Origin: Gammaproteobacteria bacterium
GTDB lineage: Bacteria > Pseudomonadota > Gammaproteobacteria > Thiomicrospirales > Thiomicrospiraceae
Assembly: GCA_013153955.1 (NCBI GenBank)
Contig: JAADDM010000290.1
Span: 1 to 24,566 of the forward strand
Direction of reading: 5' to 3'
Length of the DNA: 24,566 nt
This document shows positions 9,401-16,935 of this stretch, one piece after another; position 1 is the stretch's first letter, and the number at the start of each line of letters is the position of its first letter. The notes below the pieces were generated by a model. The model was not told the DNA's origin. It did no database searches and worked only from the letters and a program-made list of their open reading frames with translations. The position numbers were made by a program, and so were the translations under genes.

Positions 9401-9465
9401 AAACAACCAGGCCTGGTTATTCTTTTATATGTTTTTTATAAAGAGAGTACCAGGCCTGGTTGTTT
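9401..9465. repeat. Perfect 17-bp inverted repeat between convergent genes; each arm contains ACCAGGCCTGGT
   Basis: The left arm AAACAACCAGGCCTGGT (9401–9417) is the exact reverse complement of the right arm ACCAGGCCTGGTTGTTT (9449–9465), with a 31-base A+T-rich spacer. Each arm also contains a 12-bp palindrome, so each can fold alone or pair with the other. It lies between a plus-strand and a minus-strand gene, where a bidirectional terminator would be expected. The right arm is followed by CGGTTTTTGGGTTT. A paired protein-binding site is the other reading. Confidence 0.75.
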
Positions 9466-9569
9466 CGGTTTTTGGGTTTGATAAAAGGGTGTAAATGAGG
9501 ATCTATATTGGGTTTAAGTGGTATGTAAAGGCTACTTGAGTCAGTTGATATTGATTTAATCTGACTTAG

Positions 9570-9950
9570 TTAATTTGCGCCAAAGGCATTTTGAATCCAC
9601 TCTGGAACGATTTGATTGCCTTCAAAAGTGATGACGTCAAAACGGAGTGGCGCATTTTGGTAAGCAGGGTACTTGAGTAGAAAGGTTTGAGCACACTGTA
9701 TAATTCGGCGCTGTTTTTGCGGCGTGACAAACTCGGCAGGGTGTCCAAAGCTGCTGTTCTTACGAAACTTAACCTCAAAGAAGATAACCGTAGTCTCTTT
9801 CGCGGAGGAGCTAAGCCCAATTAAATCAATTTCACCACCTCGACAGTGAAAGTTCTCCTGAATAATCTGCACACCCTGTTGGGTCAACCATGTTTTGGCC
9901 TGTCGCTCTTTTTGCTGTCCCTTCGAGGAAGTTTGTTTCACACGAAGCAA
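9570..9950 (-). CDS. yraN: YraN/UPF0102 family, endonuclease-fold protein
   Basis: The 126-aa product has the UPF0102 pattern in order: KGQQKERQAKTWLTQQG, then a restriction-endonuclease-like core with ENFHCRGGEIDLIG and VIFFEVKFRKNSSFG, then FDVITFEG near the end. GEIDLI with EVKFR supplies the E/D...ExK signature of the PD-(D/E)XK fold. The family's function is not firmly established; nuclease or DNA-processing roles have been proposed. It lies 8 bases downstream of lpoA on the same strand, the usual order, so the two form an operon. The frame opens with TTG at 9950. No good ribosome binding site precedes it, and a GTG nine bases further in (9941) is an alternative start. Confidence 0.87.
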   Translation of the reverse strand: MLRVKQTSSKGQQKERQAKTWLTQQGVQIIQENFHCRGGEIDLIGLSSSAKETTVIFFEVKFRKNSSFGHPAEFVTPQKQRRIIQCAQTFLLKYPAYQNAPLRFDVITFEGNQIVPEWIQNAFGAN

Positions 9951-9958
9951 CTTGTCAA

Positions 9959-11641
9959 TTAAGGTGCGGAGGATGGTATAACGCGAGGTTGGCTTGCTGC
10001 ATCAACGGTATCGCTAGTGGCTTTATCAGCAGGCGGTAACGGGGCAGCAACAGCCTCTATTACCGCAGGTTCATTAGGGATAAGTTTGCTCGGTTCAGGC
10101 AGTGATTGTGCTAGGCTTGCAACGGCCTCTAGCTGACCTTTTCGGTTATATTTTACCCAGACAAGGTGTTGGGCAATCAACTGGTCTTGTAGCGAGAGTT
10201 TTCCCGTTTTGGTCATGTCTAAGGTGCTTCCTAGCTTCATCTGTGGCATGTGTTTGGCAATCTGAAAACTGTCCCATCCAAAGGCTTCAAATTTAGAGAG
10301 TAGTGAACCAGGAGTGAGCGTTGCAGGATAAGTTAAAAACTGTACCCCTGCTAAATCAGCAACCGTCTCTATTTTTTGGAATTTTTTAGGCGTTAACTGT
10401 GAAGAGCCGTATAGCGGCATATCGAGTTCAAAGAAGGCAAATTGAGGTTTGAAGACTGCCATACGACGGCGATCATCAACGATGACGATGGCATCAAAAT
10501 CCTGACGGGTTCTTGGGAAGAAAGAGAGTGTGCGTCCAGTGGCCCAGCGTAAGGTGTTATAACGTGCTTTACTGCTGCCTTCGTTAATGAGGTCACCCAA
10601 AGCGTTACGTAATTTAGGCGTTTGGTCAGGGTAGGTACTTAATACGGCGGTATGGGGTTTATCTGCTTGCCAAGCTGTTTTGAGCGCGCTGGCCAGTTTA
10701 TAGTCTCCTCGACTATCATTGCTTAAAATACCAATGTTTTGATAGCCTAACGCTTTAAACTGTTTGACCATCTGGCTGACTTCATCTGCCGATTTAAAAC
10801 TAAACTGTGTGTATTGCCCCAGCTCCCCCTTGTTTAAGGTGAGCATGTTTTCATCCGCAATGTGGCTGAGCTGTTCAATGGCACTTTTTCTCAAAGGCCC
10901 GATGACAAAATCAGCCCCTTCTAGTTTAGCCTGCTGATAGACGGTTTCAAGACGCTCTAAGTCAGAGCTATCATAAAATTTTAGAGTCGTTGTTTGGTCA
11001 GAGGCAAAAAAAGCTTGCATGATCCCTGATCTAATTTGCGCACTCACATGCTGATACTTTCCTTGAAAGGGCAGTAAAACAGCAATTTGTTGAGCGGGAG
11101 ATATCTCGGCTAAAGCTGTTTGTAGTTCAGGCAGTACATTGTGGTGATAGATGGCATCAGGATGGCTTTCTATCAAACTTGATAAGCTGTTCTGTAATTG
11201 GCTAACCGGGCCTTTAATGGCTTCAATCAGGGCAGCCCATGCTTGTACTGAGGTATCTTCGCTATGGGTCAGCTGATTGCGGATGTTTTCAGTGGTGGTA
11301 AAGTCCTGTTGATTTAGGGTCTGCCAGAGGGTTTGTTCGATATCGACTTGGGTTGTTTCATCTGCGGTTTGCCAAATTTGTTGATTCAGTTGAACAAATT
11401 TAACCCAGTTTTGCTGCTGTTGGGCAAGCGTAATTTTTTCACGGATTTCAGTCTCTGTTAAGGGCTTGAGCTGTTCCGCTTCAATGACTGTTTTTGTTTC
11501 TATATGTGACACATCAACGGCGTCAGGCTGTTTCTTTTTCTCTTCTACGGGCTTAACGGGCGTAGGGCCACAGGCTGTTAACGTTAGAATGGCGGCAGCC
11601 GAGAGGCTGTGAAGTAGATAAAAGGGGATAGTTTTTTTCAT
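9959..11641 (-). CDS. lpoA: Penicillin-binding protein activator LpoA, outer-membrane lipoprotein
   Basis: LpoA is anchored in the outer membrane and stimulates the bifunctional peptidoglycan synthase PBP1A from the periplasm. The product begins MKKTIPFYLLHSLSAAAIL and carries a lipobox, LTAC, with the lipidated Cys at residue 24. A Pro/Lys-rich linker follows, then a helical TPR-like N-terminal domain (to about 180) and a periplasmic-binding-protein-like LppC domain (IAVLLPFQGKY, GADFVIGPLRKSAIEQL, IGILSNDSRGDYKLA, DAIVIVDDRRRMA). At 560 aa it is shorter than E. coli LpoA. An upstream ATG at 11665 would add 8 residues. The internal start is preferred because a TATAAT box lies only about 10 bases upstream of 11665, leaving almost no leader, and the signal peptide is better formed from MKKT. 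Confidence 0.88.
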   Translation of the reverse strand: MKKTIPFYLLHSLSAAAILTLTACGPTPVKPVEEKKKQPDAVDVSHIETKTVIEAEQLKPLTETEIREKITLAQQQQNWVKFVQLNQQIWQTADETTQVDIEQTLWQTLNQQDFTTTENIRNQLTHSEDTSVQAWAALIEAIKGPVSQLQNSLSSLIESHPDAIYHHNVLPELQTALAEISPAQQIAVLLPFQGKYQHVSAQIRSGIMQAFFASDQTTTLKFYDSSDLERLETVYQQAKLEGADFVIGPLRKSAIEQLSHIADENMLTLNKGELGQYTQFSFKSADEVSQMVKQFKALGYQNIGILSNDSRGDYKLASALKTAWQADKPHTAVLSTYPDQTPKLRNALGDLINEGSSKARYNTLRWATGRTLSFFPRTRQDFDAIVIVDDRRRMAVFKPQFAFFELDMPLYGSSQLTPKKFQKIETVADLAGVQFLTYPATLTPGSLLSKFEAFGWDSFQIAKHMPQMKLGSTLDMTKTGKLSLQDQLIAQHLVWVKYNRKGQLEAVASLAQSLPEPSKLIPNEPAVIEAVAAPLPPADKATSDTVDAASQPRVIPSSAP

Positions 11642-11674
11642 TTTAGATAGAATACGCGTAGTCATAATGCGTGA

Positions 11675-11680
11675 ATTATA
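11675..11680 (-). promoter_or_regulatory. Candidate -10 box (TATAAT) of the lpoA–yraN operon
   Basis: A consensus TATAAT reads on the minus strand in the 112-bp lpoA/rsmI divergent region. Transcription would start near 11668, giving a leader of about 27 bases to the preferred lpoA start at 11641. The -35 region is not consensus. Confidence 0.45.
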
Positions 11681-11753
11681 TCGTACTCAGACTTAGTAAG
11701 GCTTAGTATTTTTAAGCATTTTAACTTTAATCGACTCAGGACAAAGGTGTTTT

Positions 11754-12620
11754 ATGTCACAGACTTTAGAATTAGATTCTCCCTTAGAAGGGACGCTGTA
11801 CATTGTGGCAACGCCCATTGGCAATCTCAAAGATATTACACGTAGAGCCGTTGAAACATTTGAGTCGGTTGATTGGATCGCAGCTGAGGACACGCGCCAT
11901 ACGCGACCTTTGCTGCAGGCGCTTGGGATTAACAAGCCGTTGATTAGCCTGCATGAGCATAATGAGGCGTATCGAAGCACGCAGTTACTAGAGAAACTGA
12001 AGGCAGGAGAGAATGGGGCGTTGGTTTCAGATGCGGGTACACCGCTAATCAATGATCCTGGTTACTATTTAGTGAAGCTGTTGCGTGAGGAATCAGTAGA
12101 GGTGGTGCCGATTCCTGGTCCCAGTGCTGTCATTACTGCACTGTGTGCGGCAGGATTACCAACTGACCGCTTTAGTTATGAAGGGTTTTTACCGGCTAAA
12201 TCGGGTAAGCGAAAACTGGTGTTAGCGTCCTTAGTGTCTGATGTAAGAACCTTGGTGTTTTACGAATCTCCACACCGAATTTTAGCAACTTTGACAGACT
12301 TAGAATCGGTTATGGGATCAGAGCGACAAATTGTCATTGCCAGAGAGTTAACGAAAAAATTTGAGCAGTTTGTGTCAGGCACGGTGGCTGAAGTGCTGGC
12401 TTACTTTACTGAAAATTCAGGAAAAGTACGCGGAGAGTTTGTCTTGATGGTGACGGGAGATGTTGAAAAGCCTGCGGTCGAGCTATCAGAGTGGGACGGT
12501 TTGATAGAGGTGCTCTTAAAGCAAGGCTTACCCGTTAAACAGATTTCTGAAATTGTGGCAGAGTATGCGGGGGTTAAGAAAAAGCCTGTGTACCAGCGAG
12601 TATTAGAACTTAAAGATTAA
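11754..12620 (+). CDS. rsmI: 16S rRNA (cytidine(1402)-2'-O)-methyltransferase RsmI
   Basis: The 288-aa product matches RsmI over its full length. RsmI uses SAM to 2'-O-methylate C1402 in the decoding centre of 16S rRNA. Diagnostic segments in order are LYIVATPIGNLKDITRRA (15–32), AAEDTRHTRPLL, SLHEHNE, GAVLVSDAGTP-type sequence (GALVSDAGTPLINDPG), VVPIPGPSAVITAL, YEGFLPAKSGKR, TLVFYESPHRI and IVIARELTKKFEQF. A ribosome binding site (AAAGGTG) lies just upstream of the ATG. The divergent arrangement rsmI / lpoA–yraN is the usual one in Gammaproteobacteria. Convergent transcription with the response regulator follows. Confidence 0.95.
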   Translation: MSQTLELDSPLEGTLYIVATPIGNLKDITRRAVETFESVDWIAAEDTRHTRPLLQALGINKPLISLHEHNEAYRSTQLLEKLKAGENGALVSDAGTPLINDPGYYLVKLLREESVEVVPIPGPSAVITALCAAGLPTDRFSYEGFLPAKSGKRKLVLASLVSDVRTLVFYESPHRILATLTDLESVMGSERQIVIARELTKKFEQFVSGTVAEVLAYFTENSGKVRGEFVLMVTGDVEKPAVELSEWDGLIEVLLKQGLPVKQISEIVAEYAGVKKKPVYQRVLELKD

Positions 12621-12676
12621 TCTTTTGTGAGTGATGTCAGCAGGATTGAGTTGGCATGGCATGATTTAGTGAAGGT

Positions 12677-13087
12677 TTAGGAGTGGTGCATGGATATTTT
12701 TTCTTTCTCTGAGATAAACTTCATGCCTAATACAGCATAAACCAGTTTTAACATACCAAGTGGTGTGAAGGGCTTTTTAATCCAAGCTTTAACGCCAAGT
12801 GCTTTGGCTTGGGCTTTAGAGTCTATGCCATCTTCCGCACTGAGCATAATCGCGGGAGTCTTACTATTTTGATCAGACTCATTTAATTGACGAAGAAAGT
12901 CTAGCCCCGTCTCTCCCTCTTCAAGCATGTAGTCGGCAATGATTAAGTCGTACTGGTTCTGCTCTGAAAAGAGTAGGGCTTCCGATAGGCTTGCCGCTGA
13001 GTCGACTGTGTGTCCATCACTTTCTAGGGTTAACTTTAGAAGGGCTCGTATGACGCGTGCATCATCAAGTATGAGTATATTCAGCAT
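12677..13087 (-). CDS. Single-domain response regulator (CheY-like receiver)
   Basis: The 136-aa product is a stand-alone receiver domain. It shows the acidic pair D8-D9 (ILILDDARV), the phospho-acceptor D52 (LIIADYML), a Ser/Thr-type position in MLSAEDG, and the conserved Lys at 105 (IKKPFTPLG). No output domain follows, so it would act by protein contact, for example in chemotaxis or a phosphorelay. The frame is open further upstream to 13270, but that extension is not receiver-like and would overlap the end of rsmJ, so the ATG at 13087 is chosen. The ribosome binding site is weak (AGG directly before the ATG). No histidine kinase gene is nearby. Confidence 0.85.
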   Translation of the reverse strand: MLNILILDDARVIRALLKLTLESDGHTVDSAASLSEALLFSEQNQYDLIIADYMLEEGETGLDFLRQLNESDQNSKTPAIMLSAEDGIDSKAQAKALGVKAWIKKPFTPLGMLKLVYAVLGMKFISEKEKISMHHS

Positions 13088-13196
13088 CCTGTTTGAAGCC
13101 CTACATTTATAGTATTTAAAATTTAGTATAGGGTTCCTTGCTCGGTTCTCAAAGCTTTTAAGTCTATTTAACCCCGATTTCATCCCCATTCCTTTT

Positions 13197-14054
13197 TTAG
13201 GCTGGTAGAGCGCCTGATGCTTTAAGGGCTTTGATGGCATAAATATCATAACGGGTATTGGGGCTGGCAATCTCTGCTGAAGGCACTAACCCTGGCTGTT
13301 CACACTGAATGATAGGCGCACCTTTAGGCCGCTTAACCACCACGCGATAGCGCGCCGTGTTGAGCGCCGCCAGCAGTAATCGTTCACTGTCTCTATCCGG
13401 CCCCACTAAGTCTTGTAGGGCTTTCATCTCTTTTTTAGTGGCCGCTTTTTTCTTTTTTTCAGGATACATCGGGTCCATGTAGATCACATCCACGACGGGC
13501 TGTTGGGTCGAGAGATAGTCCGCAGAGTCTCCCTGAGTGAGCGTTAAGTTCTGCATGATTTTAATGAGCTCTGGGTCTGCCAGTTCATTGGCTTGGGTTA
13601 GCCCACGTTGGATGGCATCTTCTAAAAGTGCAGCAACCGCAACAGACCGCTCAAGCATGTGGACTTTAAACCCCTGTGAAGCGATGACAAAACTGTCACC
13701 TCCCATGCCTGCTGTGGCATCAATTACCGATGGCAGCGCTCCCTCTTTTAGTTTACCCATCGCTCTAATTAAGGGCTGGCCTTTTCCGCCACCAAATTGA
13801 CGGCGGTGGGCTTTTTTACCCCCCATGAAGTCGATATAGACTGCACCGCTCTCTTTAGGGTGCAGTGCGAGCTTGGGAATAGGGTCTTTTTTAAGAGAGA
13901 CCCACCCCAGTGTCATCGGAGCAGGCGTGTCCAGCTCTTCACTAAGAGGTAGATTATATTTTTGGCTAAGAGCGAGCGCATCCTGCTTTGCGCGCGCGGG
14001 GTCTTCAAACGGGTTTGGGCAGATAGCAATATTGGAAGAGGGGGGGAGTGTCAT
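13197..14054 (-). CDS. rsmJ: 16S rRNA (guanine(1516)-N2)-methyltransferase RsmJ
   Basis: The 285-aa product has the features of RsmJ, which methylates N2 of G1516 in 16S rRNA using SAM. The family signature YIDFMGGKKAHRRQFGGGKGQ occurs at about 73–93, the SAM site VIDATAGMGGDSFV at 110–123, and the catalytic-loop motif MDPMYPEKKK at 193–202, followed by VVKRPKGAP. Length is slightly over the usual 250 because of an N-terminal domain (1–50) that is common in the family. It sits between a small membrane protein gene upstream (53-base gap) and the receiver gene downstream (109-base gap) on the same strand. Confidence 0.93.
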   Translation of the reverse strand: MTLPPSSNIAICPNPFEDPARAKQDALALSQKYNLPLSEELDTPAPMTLGWVSLKKDPIPKLALHPKESGAVYIDFMGGKKAHRRQFGGGKGQPLIRAMGKLKEGALPSVIDATAGMGGDSFVIASQGFKVHMLERSVAVAALLEDAIQRGLTQANELADPELIKIMQNLTLTQGDSADYLSTQQPVVDVIYMDPMYPEKKKKAATKKEMKALQDLVGPDRDSERLLLAALNTARYRVVVKRPKGAPIIQCEQPGLVPSAEIASPNTRYDIYAIKALKASGALPA

Positions 14055-14107
14055 AGTTCTACAATTCTATTGATAGGGGATTTGATAAATAAAGGCGACT
14101 GAATGCC

Positions 14108-14485
14108 TTAATGACCAAAGTTCTTAAGGCTGATAATAATAGTAAAGCCCAGTACGGCATTGATTAACCCATAAAAAGAGATGGCCGCATAAAACCACCA
14201 AATCTGCTCTTTTGTTTTTAAATAATAGAAGTAAGGGCTGAATAAAATAAGGCTGTTAAACAGCGCCATAATCACCATGCTTAACGGGTTTTGAATATTA
14301 AACAGATCCCAAATAAGCGTGCTTGGCACAGAGCCGACAAAGAAGCTGTACTGCCACGCTTTTAGGGTTTCAGCAGGCAAAATTAGGGCGAATCCTAAGC
14401 TCCAGATAAATCCAAAAAATAGGGCTTTACTGAGAGGGCTGTTAAGGTTTGAACGAATTGTTGAAAGGCGTGAGGATACAGGCAT
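14108..14485 (-). CDS. Small integral membrane protein, function unknown
   Basis: A 125-aa protein with three to four hydrophobic segments, approximately at residues 20–40, 45–62, 68–90 and 96–118, and a short basic N-terminus (RLSTIRSNLN). I do not recognise a family. The segment FNIQNPLSMVIMALFNSLILFSP and the aromatic-rich EQIWWFYAAISFYG suggest an inner-membrane helical bundle. It precedes rsmJ by 53 bases on the same strand and may be co-transcribed with it. It is the last gene before the accessory island. Confidence 0.7.
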   Translation of the reverse strand: MPVSSRLSTIRSNLNSPLSKALFFGFIWSLGFALILPAETLKAWQYSFFVGSVPSTLIWDLFNIQNPLSMVIMALFNSLILFSPYFYYLKTKEQIWWFYAAISFYGLINAVLGFTIIISLKNFGH

Positions 14486-14555
14486 GGCTCTACTGCTACA
14501 TAAAATAATCGTTTCGGTATATTAAATGAATTTTAAACAGGGTGTGAGGCAAATT

Positions 14556-14612
14556 AGAAGGCTTTAGCATTCGCTGATTGTTTCAGCAATAAAATAGCCT
14601 ACAATGCCTTCT
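14556..14612 (-). other. Nested inverted repeats at the core/island junction
   Basis: AGAAGGC (14556–14562) pairs with GCCTTCT (14606–14612). Inside it, GCTGA (14573–14577) pairs with TCAGC (14583–14587) around a TTGTT loop. The structure lies between the stop of the HsdM-like gene and the start of the membrane-protein gene, both on the minus strand. It could be the terminator of the HsdM-like transcript or a junction remnant. Confidence 0.4.
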
Positions 14613-14622
14613 ACGGCCCCCG

Positions 14623-16071
14623 CTATTTTTTTGAAGCCGCGACACATATTTTTTCAAATATCTCAGAAGCACTTTCCAGTTGTTTCAGGGATAGTTGATA
14701 GGCCTCTGTCTCTTCGGTGACGCTGATCACTTCACCTCTGTTCTCATCTTTTTTGTAATCCTGTAAAAGTAAACTATAGTTATTTTTTATAAGGTCCTTA
14801 TAACTGACATCAAAACGAATATCTAAAATCTCCCCTATCTCCACAAAACATTCATAAGAAAAACCATCCATCAAATATACCTTAGATAGGCTAGAGTCCT
14901 CTAGCGCATTTGCAAAATTATGCGGATTTACATGCCTAATATCAAAAAAGCGGACAGTCTCTTCAAGCTGTTTAGGCTCTTTGTTTAAAATGATTAAACT
15001 AACCGAATTATATTGGCTCGTTTTAGCATGACTTTCGTTCAAAGTAATGACAGCCTCAACCAATCTATTTTCAATTAAATACTGTCTTAATGAGTGGTCG
15101 TATCCTGGTCGTCGTAAAAAACCGTCCTGTACCGTAATAAAGGCCATTCCACCCTCCTTTATAGCAGAAAGTGCATGTTGAACCCACAGTGCATCCGATG
15201 CGTTTCTACTTAACTCCCCCGTATGAGGAATAACCAAAAAAGAGGGGCGAGCATTGCGCTCAACATGATTAAGAGGGTGAGGAATCTTTGGAAAAGTCAC
15301 ATAAAAATCGGCTTGTTCAACCGAGTTAGGGTAGTCTCCTAAAAGCGCATTATGCGTAAAACAAGCTGGGCGGTTATGTGGGTTATCGAGGTAAGCCAGT
15401 TTTTTAGCCAACAGGCACAAGTCTGGGTTCTGTTCCTCCAAAATAACACGGCCTTTATTCGTAGCTCCCCCTGCCGTAAGCCGGTTTGCTGAAATCCCAC
15501 ATCCCGCCGCACTGTCACGAAATGTCAAATCAGGTTTAAATCCATAGGCCTCCATCAGGTCAATAATTAACTCTTCTGTGTCGAAATCAAACATTTGAAA
15601 TTCAAATAATTTATGGTCGGCCGATATAATGGCAACCAAAGTGCTGTAAATACGCCCCTTTAGCTTCTGGGTATAAATAAATTGAATGGCATCGCTAAGC
15701 CGCCTTAAAGGGGAAAGATAAGTTAAAACGTCATTAAAAAGGTCAATTTTCTGTAGTGAATCATCACTTTTATCCGCCTGCCAACCCTTTTCTATTTCAA
15801 AGTCGATCAGGAGATGATGGATCGCTAGCCGCTCTTCGTTACTAGCCAGCTCCTTCAACTTAATAAACAATTCAAGCTGCTCGTTATACAAGCAGACTAG
15901 CGTAACAAAAAGCCCCATTTTTTGAATATAGGAAGGGCTCCCTAATTCATAGATGCAACTACGTAATAAAGACCTGTTACGTCTATCTTCTTTCAGAAGT
16001 TGGCGTGATTTATTTAAATCGGCTTGATGTAACTCTAACTCTTCTAACTCATGGAATTCTTGATCAGTCAT
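14623..16071 (-). CDS. HsdM-like N6-adenine methyltransferase-fold protein, catalytic motif apparently lost
   Basis: This 482-aa protein aligns in architecture with the type I restriction-modification subunit HsdM. It has a helical N-terminal region (1–170), then FRDSAAGCGISANRL (184–198) where HsdM has the SAM motif DPAAGxGG, and NPDLCLLAKKLAYL. DALWVQHALSAIKEGGMAFITVQDGFLRRPG (from 293), IENRLVEAVITL and YNSVSLIILNK are also typical of HsdM. At the place of the catalytic (N/D)PP(F/Y) motif it reads VTFPKIPH (258–265). Amino-methylation of adenine is therefore unlikely, and the SAM site is only partly kept. The C-terminus (455–482) is helical. It follows the HsdS-like gene by 10 bases; AAGGA overlapping the upstream stop serves as ribosome binding site, so the two are co-translated. 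Role inferred: a DNA-recognition or sensor subunit rather than a methylase. Confidence 0.7.
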   Translation of the reverse strand: MTDQEFHELEELELHQADLNKSRQLLKEDRRNRSLLRSCIYELGSPSYIQKMGLFVTLVCLYNEQLELFIKLKELASNEERLAIHHLLIDFEIEKGWQADKSDDSLQKIDLFNDVLTYLSPLRRLSDAIQFIYTQKLKGRIYSTLVAIISADHKLFEFQMFDFDTEELIIDLMEAYGFKPDLTFRDSAAGCGISANRLTAGGATNKGRVILEEQNPDLCLLAKKLAYLDNPHNRPACFTHNALLGDYPNSVEQADFYVTFPKIPHPLNHVERNARPSFLVIPHTGELSRNASDALWVQHALSAIKEGGMAFITVQDGFLRRPGYDHSLRQYLIENRLVEAVITLNESHAKTSQYNSVSLIILNKEPKQLEETVRFFDIRHVNPHNFANALEDSSLSKVYLMDGFSYECFVEIGEILDIRFDVSYKDLIKNNYSLLLQDYKKDENRGEVISVTEETEAYQLSLKQLESASEIFEKICVAASKK

Positions 16072-16081
16072 GGGGGATTCC

Positions 16082-16714
16082 TTAATCGATAATGGGGTTA
16101 TTTAAGGCTTCAAACAACACCGATTCTGAAAGACGTTGAGTGGCTTTGTGTGCTTCTTTTAATTGTGCATGGCGATTTTCAGCCGAATAAAAAACATCCG
16201 TTAACAAGACTCTTTTAGAATCCTCGGGTAGCTTTAAACTTAAAGCCTTCATCTCTTTAATGCTAATCATCAGCATAGGGCGATGATTTTTTTGAATATG
16301 ATTTTTATCAAACCATTCAGAGTTCAAATACATCACAATAAACTCAGGGTAAGTTACTTTGGGTCTAATAATCATCATATTGTTACTGACGATGGTATTG
16401 GGGCTGTTATGTAAGTCTTTAATAATAGAAGCCCTGAAAATAGTACCCCTAATGGTAATAACAATGTCATTTTCACGTAGTAAGTGATGGGGTTTAATCT
16501 TTTTTTGTTGCACGTCAGTTAATAAAAGTTCAGGTAAGTTACAAAAATCATCAGGCTCCAAAATAGCCTTAGTGCCCATATCTATAGGGCGTAAAATCTT
16601 ATAAACACGTCCGTCAGTCTCCTCTCTATTTTCAGACACCCCTGGTGTAGTCTTGCCTAATGCAATCCCAGAAAGCATCACTGAAAAATCGCCCAGTCCC
16701 TTTATGTCCTTCAT
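16082..16714 (-). CDS. Half-length HsdS-like DNA specificity protein
   Basis: A 210-aa protein resembling one half of a type I specificity subunit. A single target-recognition domain (about 5–165) begins LGDFSVMLSGIALGKTTP. It continues with KILRPIDMGTKA, LLRENDIVITIRGTIF, NTIVSNNMMIIRPK and FIVMYLNSEWF, and ends MISIKEMKALSLKLP. A helical conserved region (about 170–205) follows. Full HsdS has two such repeats in about 400 aa, so this protein would have to dimerise to bind a bipartite site. The start at 16714 has AGAGG about 6 bases upstream. A TATAAT box lies about 38 bases upstream on this strand. It heads a two-gene unit with the HsdM-like gene. No HsdR-type endonuclease gene is in the window. 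Confidence 0.72.
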   Translation of the reverse strand: MKDIKGLGDFSVMLSGIALGKTTPGVSENREETDGRVYKILRPIDMGTKAILEPDDFCNLPELLLTDVQQKKIKPHHLLRENDIVITIRGTIFRASIIKDLHNSPNTIVSNNMMIIRPKVTYPEFIVMYLNSEWFDKNHIQKNHRPMLMISIKEMKALSLKLPEDSKRVLLTDVFYSAENRHAQLKEAHKATQRLSESVLFEALNNPIID

Positions 16715-16935
16715 ATAAACCTCTTATTTAGAGTTTAAAAACAGTAAAGCTATTATAGCGTAGAAGCAGGATTATTTATATTGTTTTTTTAGAATAAATA
16801 ATTATTTTAAAAAAATAACTTTACAAAGGGGCGGTAAAAATAGATACTAGCTACAAGTTACGAAACACAGCAAGCTAATTAACGCGCAGTGTTTTGACAA
16901 GACAATAATTAAAACAATTTAAAGGATAGTGAGAG
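16715..16935. promoter_or_regulatory. Divergent control region between the HsdS-like and ClpP-like genes
   Basis: This 221-bp A+T-rich region separates the two divergent halves of the island. On the minus strand TATAAT (16757 to 16752) would start transcription near 16745, giving a leader of about 30 bases to the HsdS-like gene. On the plus strand TTGACA at 16894–16899 is a consensus -35, but the hexamer 17 bases later (ATTTAA) is poor and too close to the ATG at 16936, so the real plus-strand promoter is not certain. No clear operator palindrome was seen. Confidence 0.4.

Noticed and set aside
13088..13270. N-terminal extension of the response regulator
   Set aside because: It would overlap the rsmJ 3' end, lacks receiver-like sequence and is not needed; the domain starts naturally at 13087.
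16894..16922. Plus-strand promoter TTGACA with a -10 before the ClpP-like gene
   Set aside because: The only correctly spaced -10 overlaps the ribosome binding site, leaving almost no leader, so it was not listed as a separate promoter.
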